Below are positions 35,216 through 46,740 of a stretch of 64,000 nucleotides of DNA, piece by piece. Made by a program: the position numbers and the translations under genes. Numbering within the stretch: the first letter of the stretch is position 1; every line of letters begins with the position of its first letter. The stretch lies in the NCBI GenBank assembly GCA_022578605.1, contig MU394087.1, positions 1 through 64,000 on the forward strand, written 5' to 3'. The notes under the pieces are model-generated. The model ran no database searches and was not told where the DNA came from. It was given only the letters and a program-made list of their open reading frames with translations. The DNA comes from Camillea tinctor (Eukaryota > Ascomycota > Sordariomycetes > Xylariales > Xylariaceae).

Positions 35216-35237
35216 ACAATGATCGAGTGATCATTGT
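35216..35237. repeat. Small perfect hairpin
   Basis: Nine-base arms ACAATGATC and GATCATTGT around a GAGT loop. No adjacent gene; it may be chance. Confidence 0.4.
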
Positions 35238-38200
35238 ACCTAAATTCTGTAATACATATGTTACCCTCCTAGCTAGGATATGAAACCTAATAGTCGTCCT
35301 ACCGACAATTAGATCGGCTAATTGGTCCAATGATGACATTCCAAACAGGGCGGCATACACTCTTAATCTCGACAGATCACTAATCTGATAGATTTGGATG
35401 GACAATTCTATCCCCCCCTTCCCCCGTTGTTGTTTTTTTTACCAGCAGTGATATCAGGGGCGGTGTGCTGAACTGTAGGTATAATGTAGTACGCACCTCG
35501 TAAGGGAACAAATATAGTGCTTGATGTAGTTGCAGTTCTCATCTCCGGCCTGATAACATCACGAATACCTGAGCTTTTAGGAGGAGCGCATGATAAGCAG
35601 TAGGTTCGGAAATTCAAGAAAATGTTTATGCTCATCTAGTTCCAGTCATGAGGCATGCTGGCACGAGACAAATACGAGAGTAGGACGAAGTGTATTATTC
35701 GAGGGGAGAGTCTGGGGGGCGTGTGGAAGCTTTGATATAACCTATATACATCGTATAGTAGTATGATATTGTATAGGGGTAAAGGGGTTCGTTACTGTGA
35801 AACCTCCCTACTATCTCTTTTTTATATCGAACGATACCCCATTTCCTATAATTATGTTTTTTGTATTATATTTCTAGTGAACAACCCAGTCTCCGTTGCA
35901 GTAGTTTCAGATCGGAGATCTGATCTTTCATTATCAAATCGTTCTAATGTAAGAGTATCATCGGTAGGATACTGGGAGGCCATGATCGGGAATCGGGTCA
36001 GTTTGTAACAAATTATCATACTTTGAACTCCCACGGAACTAAATATTGGAGGTCTGACATAACGGTAGCTCAATGAAGTGAAATCTTTTTTTCAAACCCA
36101 TGTTGTTTCTCCTACATGCGTGCCCAGAGCCTTCGTCGTGGCCTATCGAACAGAAGAGGCTGACTTCGAATTGAATATTATGAGACAAAATCCTTTGGCG
36201 GGATAGTTATTGACGGTGATTGTTCTAACATAGTCTGGCGAAGTAAGAAATTCACACCATTGAAACCCATTGGCTAGTTCATAGAATAAGACCGGGTAAG
36301 GTTGTGTCACGGACACCAACTATTGATCACATGAACTCCTTATGAGTATGAGCCATTGCTACTGTTACATAAACTTCGATCACGTTGTAAGTTGTAACAG
36401 GTTGGACCAGCAAGCAGGCTACATCAGACTCTATACAGTGATAATCATTACGGCCGGAAGCTATCTTTTGTCAAGAATGATAGGCCAGAAGCACGAGGAA
36501 CAAATAAAGGGTTCCTGTGTGTATGTATCAGTGCAACATGTAGTTCTAGTTCTAGATTCCTCGCACAACAGCATCGTAATTACCTAAGATCTTGCTTGGT
36601 CACTCGTGACATCTCCTTCTAGGTGATATGGGGTAAATAGACTCTAACTAGAAAAGGTTACTCAAATAGTTTAAACGGATTGTTTTCAACCGTTAATGTT
36701 CCAACTTCATAACCGGTAGGTTTTAATGCAGTTTTTTATTATTGCTTGGAATCATATCATATCGAATAGCTATAAATCATGAGTATAGGTGAATTTAATT
36801 AGCTACACTTTAAATTACTTAATTAGCCATGCCTTGCTTTATCTACTTTGTTACTTATTATCGGAAAGGATGCTCAACCCGAATGCGGCTCTTTGCTTAT
36901 TTACTAGGCTTGCGGGGACATATGTACTATATAACCTTAATTCACCGAATAATAATGCGAAATATGGGCTATAGAGTGCATATGGGTCATGTATCAAGCC
37001 GAAATGGTTTATAGAGACTCTATTGTTAGAAGCGACGTCTCAGTGTGGTAAATATGCAAGCCTCCATGCGTAGACGCAGTTCGCCGGTTCTGAATTGCTA
37101 CCCTAGACTACTGGAAGGAGATAACCAATATCGATACATCATTTGCACATGCAAGTTTATTAGATACTGTCATATGGTATACCCCCTATCGAAGTTTGTT
37201 TCTGAAGTATATATCTATCAAACTGCTAAGTTTTCCTTGTAGTACAAAAGAGCTTGTCACGATAGGCTGATACATTCCCGTACTTCGGAATATAATCGAG
37301 AATTGAAATAGACAACCAGTTAACTATCGCTTTAAATCCTTGGCTTTCGAAGCTTCGCTATTATCTTCGCAATTTTCTTTCTGTCGGGGATCTGTAAATA
37401 CTTACCTCTCTATGTAAGTTGCCGGTTTCACCCCTGAAAGTCTTCTAGGATAACTTCTAAAACGACACCCCATCTTGCCATAATATTCCCTTGACCACCC
37501 TTAACTCTTTGATGCTCGTGATCTTTATAGAAAGTCATAAATAGACCAAGTACAAGTCGCTAAGGATTAGTCTAAGAGATGGTATAGCAGGTAGACAGAA
37601 GTTTCCATATACATGTACATATGAGGTAGAATAAACCCGTATAACGGGAGTAACTTTATATTCCAACGGGGACAAAACCAATTAGTGGTAAATTAGAAAC
37701 GATGATTTTATTGATGATTGTATGTGATTAGGTTGAGGAGCCTCTAGCTTCACGTGTTGCTATTCACCTCACGATTTGACATGCAGAAGAATATTATACC
37801 CCCAATACAAATGCAAGCACAGGCTTATACGCGGGGAATGTTCCAACCTCCAATGCATGCCATCATATCTGCAACCTCTAGATCGATTAAGCAATGCCAC
37901 ATTTATTCACCCATTGGTAAGTAAGCAGCTCTACTGCAGGTCTTTCCTAGGTAAGCAAGTATTTGCGAAGTGTTGCAATATGACAACACCGGCAGAAGGA
38001 TCTCCTATTTTAACACGTTCATGACAGACATTGCCTAATTAGACCCAACTCAGATCATAGGGATCAAGGCGGATATATCACCGAACAGAATATCTGCGAG
38101 TAAAGTCATCACCGGGCAGCCTTTTATTGTTAATTGACCGAAGACGCTGGACACATGCACACGTTATATGATACGTGTCTCACGATGCTAGATCAAGCTA

Positions 38201-40159
38201 ATGCAACTACTAATCCAGATTACGGGATAAATTGATACGATATTTTGACTACTATTTCTTCCGATGCCATGGATGCATTAATTGGATGTGATTCGAAGCT
38301 TAAACTGGAAGTCGTTTCCTGCGTGTAACTAGATAAATAGAAATAGTATTGACGTATTGCTCTTTCATTGGAGTGGCAGGATAGTCAGTTTACTGGCCAT
38401 CTCGACACATACCTACATAACCCCTATTCAATTCCCTAACATCACTATACCTTGAGTTGCTCAAATTCATACAGTAAAGGCTAATATTTAAAACAAGCAT
38501 ACATGTGTGATCGCCATATGAAGCCGCCGCATAAAGACTAATGCATTAATCTTAGTACAGGACTGTTACGACTGCAGAAGTCTTGTATAGGACGATATTT
38601 TACGTATGGCGTACGAAGTAATTCTCTGAGCCCCAATGAATATGGTTAGCGACATATACACGATTATAACCCAAGACGGGTTTCAAATGGCACGGATAAT
38701 CTTCGTTGGAAAGGGGACATGAGTCGCATTCTGATTAATATCTGTGGTGACACTCAAAAGGAGATCATGTACGACGGATTGTCAGGTAACCAATAGAACG
38801 AACTACGATAATACCTAGTATATACATGGGGTAGTTTGAAACATATACGATGTATTCTGTAGAGATTTGATTATCTGGAACGCTGTGCTCTACAGCTATT
38901 AAAGATCTCTCAGTGTCTTTAGTCACTTTTTGTGGTCATGTATCTATCCTTCGTTATAAAACCAATAAACTAGTATTGTTCCCTACCCGAGTATGTAGTG
39001 ACTTTCTCTCATTATTTATTATGCGGCTCTGCGATGGTGAGACATCATGATGCTAGGTATTCCCTGTGTAAACTCATTCTCAACCTTACACTATTCTTAA
39101 CCATTTTGATACACTGTGATGTTCACATCACGAGACAACTCACATGCGTAATGCTGTGTTTTCGGGATTCAGCATGGGAGAATGGATAAAGTAAATATTA
39201 GAAATGATTAGAACTGCACTCAGGTGAATCTTTTAGATAATGCTATACTATAGAGTTTAATATAAGCCCCCTGGGCTTTGACTCGTATATTTATCACCGT
39301 AACCATGACACTTTATCCTCGAGCATCTTCCCTTTGAAGGCTCGAATCAGGCATATGGTATTGTACCGAATTCGAGTTGTAACTTTGTTTTGGGGCGAGA
39401 CTTTGATAACAGAGAATACATTTCGTAACTCACGAAGATAGACCTACCTACGGAATGGTAGTTGAAAAAGCGGGGTGAGTGAGTGGGTTCTCAACACATT
39501 TATCACGAGGTGTGCAAAAAAGTACCGTTCAAACTGTAAGCTTTATACATATATCACATATACACATACATATATATAAGCTCCACGCAGCCACTTTCCC
39601 TACTTTTATTATTAGACTATTAGAAGAAGTATTATCTGTCGACGAACCCAACCATCTACTAGCAGCAAGCAAGCCCGTCGTGCAGAAATAAAGTGGCAAC
39701 CCCCCTCCCCCTTCTCCATGCCGATGCCGACTATTTGCCCGCATGATTCGGCTGCACGGGTAGATATTCCGTTGACAAGCCCAATAAGCCGAAGAAAGCA
39801 AGGATAGGCGCCCGCCCGCAAAAGGAACTCCGACGCGCCCATATGCACATACACGCACCCATACATACACCACCACCACCACACATTACATACACTCTAC
39901 ACACGAGCCATGCTTGTTCTTTTTTTTTTTTTCTTCTATGTAAAAAAAAGTCCCGCCACGCTTTTTTCCTCACCGTCAGAGATCTACCAAACCTTACCTT
40001 TACCTTACCTTACCTTTCCCGCCCTGCCCTGGTCTCCTGCCCCTCCACTCCTCCCCTCCCTCCCTCCTCTAGCTATATACCTATCTACATACCTAATACA
40101 TACGATTCATTCACCCTCTCTCTCCCCCCCAAAAGATAACGGTAGTTAGTTTTTAATAT

Positions 40160-40195
40160 GGGGAATGGGGGGGAGGGGGGCAAGGGGAGGAAGGG
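40160..40195 (+). other. G-quadruplex-type G-run cluster
   Basis: Plus-strand G-runs of 4, 7, 6 and 4 bases separated by 3, 1 and 3 bases, followed by a further GGAAGGG. A strong G4 motif about 0.75 kb upstream of the transporter start codon. Confidence 0.6.
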
Positions 40196-40464
40196 TGGCA
40201 GGTGGGCTTACATACATGACATTAGCAAACACAACACGCGCATTTAACACGAAAAAGAAAGAAAAAAAAGCAAAGAAATCCCCGAGCATGACAAGCAGGA
40301 GATAGATAGCCGTATGCAGGAAGAGGTTCGATAGTAGGACACACGAACATTTCTCTTTTCTTATTTAAACATCAAAGAAGTAAGATAGCTTATGATATTA
40401 TAACCCAAAAAGAAAAGAAAAAGAAAAAAAAAGATCCACACTCCCCGAGATCGCTAAGCCAGCT

Positions 40465-40716
40465 CTCTCTCTCTCTTATCCTCTTTTCTTTTCTTTTCTT
40501 ACCTACCTACCTACCTTTCCCCGCACGAAAGCCTTCTTTTTTCTTTTTTTTCTTCTCATTATCATCTCTACTACCCTTACCTGTTTGAGTGAAAGGGTAG
40601 TGAGGAGAAGTCTCTTACTTATTTGACCCCCCTTTCTCCCATTCCGTAAGACTTGAGTGACTGAGCGAGAGTTTATTGCGTGTGAGATAGAGAGAGTGTG
40701 TGTGAGAGAGTGAGAG
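40465..40716. repeat. CT-rich and GA/GT-rich simple repeats
   Basis: A (CT)n tract near 40465, a CCTA tetramer repeat near 40501, and GAGA/GTGT runs at about 40684-40716. Probably part of the pyrimidine-rich promoter and leader of the transporter gene. Confidence 0.6.
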
Positions 40717-40924
40717 TTTTTCGTAAACCTATCAAGAAGACTTCACATGAGCATATCTTGCTTAGGGACTTGCTCCTGAACTTTGATCTTCCCTAGATAT
40801 AGCCCTCCTGGTTGTACTACTAACGTCGCCCTATCTCCCCCAAAGTTGCCACAGAGGATAACACGTACTTATACCCATTCATTTTCTGATATATACATAT
40901 TCTTTCTCCCCAACCTAAAGCATT

Positions 40925-43136
40925 ATGCCTCCTCCCCGAGGCGGCACGGCGGACCGTTCCGCGGTCGCCTTCCCCACGAAACAGCTCACTATACTCGGTA
41001 AGCTTCCAAGCGGTGCTCTCTTCCAGGCCATGTACCTTTTAACCATCATACATTATCCATTGATTCATGATTCCAAGTCCTTCTGCCCATTTCTCATACC
41101 GTGAACCCTTGTCCTCTCCCTCTTACTCTCCTGTAACTCTAAACACCTTGTTTTACCCTCCCTTCCCCTAAACCGTGCGCGCTGACCTAACTGCCATACC
41201 CCTCAAAGCAATATGTCGCTTCTCCGAGCCCATTGCGTTCAACTCGATCCTGGCATACACGTACGTGATGGTGCAGGACCTGAACGGTGGTTCTGACAAA
41301 GACGCATCGTTCTGGGCGGGACTGCTCGTGTCCGCGTACGCGGTGGCCGAAGCAATAACCGCCATGGGCTGGGGCGCGCTGTCGGACCGGTACGGGCGTA
41401 AACCAGTGGTCCTGATCGGACTAGCTGGTGTCGCCGTCTCGAGCCTTATCTTTGGACTTGCCAAGACCTACTGGGTTGCGCTACTAGCGCGCTTCGTCGG
41501 CGGCGCACTGAATGGGAATGTAGCAGTAAGTTATCAAATTTTTGTGGAAAGGGAAAAAGGGTGAGAAAAGAGAAAAGCACTAGGACTGGGACTGGAACCA
41601 CAACCGGAACTGGAAACTCTGGGCGATGAGAATGCCGGGATTGGGGCTGTAATTCAGGGGGATGGATGAATAGAAATATAGGGGGAAGGTTGTCATCGAG
41701 AACAGAAACACTAACGCAAGATGGACATAGGTTATGCAAACGATGGTCGCGGAGATGGTCAAAGTACCCGAGCATGAACGTGAGTGTCTCCGACCCGCGC
41801 ATCTCTCGCTCCTTATTCCTTTCGCTAACTCCCCTAACCCCCCAAACCAGCCAAAGCCTACGCCACTCAGCCCTTCGTTTGGACCCTCGGCGGCATAATC
41901 GGTTCGGCAATGGGCGGGTTCCTCGCACAGCCCGCGCGCTTTTACCCACACATATTCCCCGAGGACGGCTTGTTCGGTCGGTACCCCTACCTTCTGCCGA
42001 ACCTGGTGTCCGTGGTGGCTATTGTGCTGGCGATCATCCAGGGTATGCTATTCCTAGAGGAGACAAACCCGCGTAGCATCCGCCGATCCGCCAAGCCCAT
42101 TCCCGTCTCACAGGAGCACTACGCCGCCGCCGTTGCCGTTGAGGATGACGAGGATGCCGACATCATTGACGAGACGACCCCGCTGCAACGCAGCAGCGGT
42201 GGTAGAATGGCGAGGCCTGCGTTCGTGGAGGAAAGTCTCCCGTTACCTGTAGAGCAGACGTTCGATTTACGGCGGTCGTCATTCGGGACCGTACACTCGA
42301 TCCGGGTGTCGGGAAGCGAAGTCGGCAGCATGAAGGGATGTGCCCACCCCACTACCACGACCATTGTGACAGCCCAACCGCAAGGGATTCAGGAAGAGGA
42401 CGAAGAAGCAGAGTACACGGGGCGCACGTTTAACTTCACGATTATAATGCTGACCGTAGCCCTGGTCCTCTTCTCTTATCATCAAATGGCTTTCTGTACA
42501 CTGCTTCCAACGCACCTCCTCGATCGGCCCGCCGTGTCTCCAGCAGGGCCCGGACTCGACCTCTGGGGTGGGCTCGGGTACACGGTACACGACGTTGGGA
42601 TCTACCTGGCGGTGAACGGGTTTCTAGGCCTGTTTATCCAGGGGGTCATCTTCCCGCTATTCGTGGAGCGCATAGGGGTGTGGAAGTCGTTTGTATCGAT
42701 GGTAATGCTGTATCCGACGTGCTATGTCGTCATGCCTTTCCTGACAGCTATGCCCGAGGGCCTGCGGCCGTCGGGTATCTATCTCGCCATGGCGATGCAA
42801 AGTTTCTTTGGCATCGTCGTCTCCCCCTGTGCACTCATCCTACTCAAGGATGCCACACCGTCATCCCGTGTACTTGGCAAGGTCAACGGGCTGGCCATGT
42901 CGGCTTGTTGCCTTGCCCGGACGGTCTCCCCGCCCCTCGTGGGCATCATTTATAGCACTGCTGGGTCGGCTGCGGCGTGGTTCAGCTGCGCTGGTGTGGC
43001 CATACTAGGTATTGTGCAGCTGTTCTGGGTTCCCAGGAAGCATGTCCATGATGTTGTAGTGGACACTTCTCTTCTTGGAAAGACTATGAACAATTCCGAT
43101 GGTAATATTAATGGCGGAGGCGAACATGCCTGTTGA
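40925..43136 (+). CDS. Major facilitator superfamily transporter (ZIF/TetA-like type)
   Basis: Four exons: 40925-40997, 41209-41525, 41731-41779 and 41851-43136. Introns are 211, 205 and 71 bp, all GT-AG, and the product is 574 aa. The family A-motif between TM2 and TM3 is clear (GWGALSDRYGRKP, 78-90). It follows RFSEPIAFNSILAYTYVMVQ, the TM1 of this subgroup. The second half has further membrane segments, such as FNFTIIMLTVALVLFSYHQM and CALILLKDATP. A long hydrophilic central loop (about 240-345) separates the two halves, as usual for this group. Exon 3 is 49 nt. It probably exports or moves a small molecule across a membrane; substrate unknown. Fungal relatives resemble plant zinc-induced-facilitator-like proteins. 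It converges with ESF1, 354 bp away. Confidence 0.9.
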
Positions 43137-43490
43137 TATGCTTCACTTGATGGATGAGTTGAGTGGAAGATGGACGTACCTCGTGAAGGAGTGGCCCCCG
43201 GTATTCAAGTGTGTTAATGTTTGTTTGAAATTGCCCTATCTTGGGGTTAATGCGTTTGCTATGAGAAATACACGCACAGTCTGGAGTTCTTGATAGATAT
43301 GTGGGCTAGAAAGAGGAGTGAGCTTATTGTTCGGCTCTCGACAATAATTTATGTTCGTCGGTCTGATAGCATGAAGTTGGAATCAAATTGATGATAATGA
43401 CACATTTTATAGGGGACCATGTGACGAGCCGAAGTGAATATAATATAATTGCGCATGGTATTATGATGGGTTTGTATCCAGTGGTTCGAC
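43137..43490. terminator. Shared 3' region between convergent genes
   Basis: 354 bp between the stop codons of the transporter (+) and ESF1 (-). It must contain both polyadenylation regions; no discrete signal stands out. Confidence 0.35.
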
Positions 43491-45617
43491 CTAGTTCTTG
43501 CTACGAGCCTTCTTCCGGACCGACTCAACAAGGCTGTTGAGATCATCGTTCGTTGTCATCTTCGTCTTCCGTTTCTTTACCTTTTCTCTACTTCTCTGCT
43601 CTTCATCGAGGGCATCGGGATCTGTCTTTCGCTTTTTACGTCCTTCTTCCAACAATTCCTTCATTGCCTGGGTAGACTTGAACCTTGGATTCGAAGGATC
43701 GATGGCAAACTCATGACTGTCGAAGACGGCCTTGAATCGATCATCCTTCACATCCATCTTGAATTCCTCTTGCAGACCACCATGGTCGACAACTTCCTTC
43801 TTGCCCTTCTTACCCTTCTTGAATTTGCGCTTCTCTGCTCGTGTAATCTCGTCCATGTTGAAATGATCCAGGCGCTCTGTATCCTTAGTGTCATCCGCCA
43901 TGATTTTCTCGAGCTGAGCTTTCTGAGCAGCCTTTTCGGCAGCTTCTGCCTCCTTTTCTTCACGCTTTTTGCGTCTCTCTTCCTTCCTTTGAGAGTTCTT
44001 GGATTTCTGAACTGGTTCATCAATAGTAAAGAAGGGGTCATCGAAACCGAGATCTTCGTCAGGGTTGATAGGATTATCATCCTTGGTCTCCTCCGAAACA
44101 CCGTTTCTCTTGGCAACTACCTTCTCCTTTTTACGGGCTTTCCTCTCTCTTTCTTTGCGCATATACTTCTCGACGGTTGTCTCTTCTGCTTCCGGTTCTT
44201 TCGTTTTATCATCCTTGCCCATCAATGCAGGCGTGAAGGTAATTTCCATATCTCCCACAGGGCCTGCATTCAAGGCTTTGGAAGGTTTATCTGACGGTTC
44301 AGACCCTAGTCCAAGAGCTTCACGCAATTTCTGGGCTTTGAGTTCCTTTTTGGACAGCTTTGGCTGCTCGACTCCTATTTCTTCCGCTTCCTCTTGCGGG
44401 CCATCATCATCCTCGCTATCGCTAGCGAGATAAGTGCGCAGGTCATTCTCTTCGAGTTCTGATCGACTGGCGCTAAATGCCTTCTTCATATTCTCACGTC
44501 TCGAAACATCATCCGGATTGGTGTCCCATGTGAGCTTAACTTTGGAATGCTGCAAGGCGTCGGTGGTAAATTCGGTCGGTTTATAATCCGAAGGTAAAGA
44601 GCTACATTCGTCTCTTGGCTCATCATCGAATGTGACATCGTCAGGGATGAACCTCAGATCGATGAAATTGGATGATGTCTGATACTCAGTGCCATCGGTA
44701 GACTGGTATATTTTCTCGGCTGTGGCTGGATCGGAGCATACCATGACAGCATAGTAATATCGCAAACGATCTAGCTGGTACGATCGCAGTGCATCGTGAT
44801 CAAAGTCTTTATCGTCGCCCTCCTCGATGATCTCGTTCCTTATCTTCTCGTCATCATCGTCATCTTCGCTGTTGTACTCAGATTCTTCCTCGGATTCTTC
44901 GTCATTGTCGTCATCTTTGGCGTCTTTCTTAAATATTTCACGTGGGGGTCCCTCGAGCTCTTCGCGATCCATCCTCTCCTTTCCGAATTCACTAGGGTAT
45001 ATAGATACGCGCTCTATACGGCCGCCTTTGGGCGCAAAGCTAGAAAATAGGGCCATAAGGTCGGTGGCCTTGATATGGTCCCAGTCAAGGTTGACAATGG
45101 CAATTCGTTTCGTAACCTCGCCTTTCTCGACGTCGGCTTCCTCGTCGCGCAATCGTTGCATGCTAGCAGATGGTGCGACCTCTGCCCCCCCATCACCCTC
45201 ATCCTCATCCTCGTCTTCGTCGTCGGATTCGGAATCAGAGTCTGACTCGGAAGAAGAAAAGCCACCTCCGCGGGCCGGGTCATATTTTGCGTCGGCCTTC
45301 TCTAGTTCCCGCTGGACAACATCATCGTCTTCGACTTCTTGGTCCTCGTCGTCCTCGGCCTGGTAAATATTCCGTAGGGCCTTCTTCTTGTTGTCTGATT
45401 TCAACCTCCGGCCATACTTGTCAACCTTGGCACTAGCAATGAAATCGTCATCCTTCAACATGCGGGAGAAGCGCTTGTCGACGGTAGTTTTGCCACGGTG
45501 CTTGGAGGGCAGTCGGAATCGCGGGTCCGACTCGAAATTGGCAAAGCGGGAATCGCCTGCCGCTTGGGCAGATGAGCCATTGCCAATGGGCTTAGCATTT
45601 TTTGGCCCTTTAGGCAT
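43491..45617 (-). CDS. ESF1: Esf1-like pre-rRNA processing protein
   Basis: A single exon of 708 aa. The N-terminal block DSRFANFESDPRFRLP (22-37) is diagnostic for Esf1. It is followed by an acidic Ser/Asp/Glu stretch (about 85-145) and an RRM-like domain beginning KRIAIVNLDWDHIKATDLMALFSSF (starting at 170). Further acidic and Lys-rich disordered segments come next. The NUC153 domain starts at about 625 (DDRFKAVFDSHEFAIDP). In yeast, Esf1 is a nucleolar component of the small-subunit processome, needed for early cleavages of pre-18S rRNA. Length and domain order are as expected. It is transcribed away from the phospholipase D gene, with 1.1 kb between their start codons. Confidence 0.93.
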   Translation of the reverse strand: MPKGPKNAKPIGNGSSAQAAGDSRFANFESDPRFRLPSKHRGKTTVDKRFSRMLKDDDFIASAKVDKYGRRLKSDNKKKALRNIYQAEDDEDQEVEDDDVVQRELEKADAKYDPARGGGFSSSESDSDSESDDEDEDEDEGDGGAEVAPSASMQRLRDEEADVEKGEVTKRIAIVNLDWDHIKATDLMALFSSFAPKGGRIERVSIYPSEFGKERMDREELEGPPREIFKKDAKDDDNDEESEEESEYNSEDDDDDEKIRNEIIEEGDDKDFDHDALRSYQLDRLRYYYAVMVCSDPATAEKIYQSTDGTEYQTSSNFIDLRFIPDDVTFDDEPRDECSSLPSDYKPTEFTTDALQHSKVKLTWDTNPDDVSRRENMKKAFSASRSELEENDLRTYLASDSEDDDGPQEEAEEIGVEQPKLSKKELKAQKLREALGLGSEPSDKPSKALNAGPVGDMEITFTPALMGKDDKTKEPEAEETTVEKYMRKERERKARKKEKVVAKRNGVSEETKDDNPINPDEDLGFDDPFFTIDEPVQKSKNSQRKEERRKKREEKEAEAAEKAAQKAQLEKIMADDTKDTERLDHFNMDEITRAEKRKFKKGKKGKKEVVDHGGLQEEFKMDVKDDRFKAVFDSHEFAIDPSNPRFKSTQAMKELLEEGRKKRKTDPDALDEEQRSREKVKKRKTKMTTNDDLNSLVESVRKKARSKN

Positions 45618-46740
45618 TTTTGTAGCGAATGTATTAGGTGAGAGTGAAGAGAGATGGCATCAAATCTATCAAATCTTTTACATGGTGATGAAGGGAATTG
45701 AGGGACTACTACTTACTCTAACCTAGTGTAATTCGAAAATTTTAGTGGGTCAAGTATTCTGCCGGTTTTTTAAGATGTGGGCGGTGAGAGCTCGACTTCC
45801 AAGTTAGGACAGCCTGAGAAAGAATCCAGCACAGTTGGCTGGTTATTAGCAACACGGTGTATTACCCCGTTACATTTGCGGTGTGGACTTGCAGACAGGC
45901 AGCTGGTAGGGCTGTAGGGATACTGAGGGTACCTGCATTGTAAGTTAATAGGCTATGGCAGCACAGTGCATGATAAGCGACTACCAGTGACCGGGATGCA
46001 GCAAGAAAGAGGGTGTGTGTGTTATCGATATTTCTCGTATCCTATCCTATCGTACCCTACCGTATCCCATCAAGCCTATCAAGCCTATCAACGGTTGTGA
46101 ACGGTTCTTTGTCAAACCAACACTAAACCTAGCTCAACTGGCAGCTACTGCCCCCATCTATCTGAGGGAACCCAATGTCGTCATTCGTCACTTAGAGCAT
46201 TGAGTGAACTGCTAACTAAAAGGTAAATCTTGTTTCATGTCAGACGCTGGACCAGGACTTGTTTAGTACATAGCACTTCACCGCGTTTACCCCTCCACCA
46301 CTCACCCCTCAACCCCTCCACTTCCACCTTCCTCCACTTTCACCTTCAATGCCGTACAACCCGTAACCTGCAGCCCGTATTCTGTAGTGCTGTTGCCATG
46401 TATGTATAATTGTAGTAGTACTGCATTGAATGCAATTGGAACTAACCTAACCTGCTAGCCCAGCTAAGCTTAAGCACTTTAAACGTAATCCATTTCCTTT
46501 TTCCCAACGGGCTCGTGACTTTTTTCCCTGAGAGCTATTTTCTTTAATTTATACCGATTCACCTTCGTCAGCTTACGAACTTGACTTGTGAATTTCCCTA
46601 ACCTATACCCCCTATACAACATCCTAAATTTATTGCGAGACAATATATTTTCTCTTTTTTCTTTTCTTTTTTCTCCTTTTCCCTTTTTACCCTACTGTTT
46701 CTGTCACTACCATTATACTACGTACTCCCTTTTCCTCAAG
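45618..46740. promoter_or_regulatory. Divergent promoter region, ESF1 / phospholipase D
   Basis: 1.1 kb between two divergent start codons. It holds a TCCTATCCTATCGTACCCTACC-like pyrimidine-rich series near 46036 and a T/C-rich leader before the phospholipase D ATG (about 46648-46735). No gene seen. Confidence 0.45.

Larger units (their letters stand above)
33750..40924. other. 7-kb AT-rich gene desert
   Basis: No frame in this stretch has coding bias or a recognisable domain on either strand. Composition is AT-rich from about 34.0 to 39.5 kb. It then becomes strongly CT/GA-rich toward 40.9 kb, ahead of the transporter gene. Contents noted separately: a retroelement-like relic near 34.3 kb, a small hairpin at 35216-35237, a G-quadruplex motif at 40160-40195 and simple repeats at 40.4-40.7 kb. 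It could be an old transposon graveyard. Confidence 0.6.

Noticed and set aside
43713..44294. 193-codon plus-strand frame within ESF1
   Set aside because: Leu/Phe-rich antisense of Lys/Glu-rich coding sequence, a common artefact.
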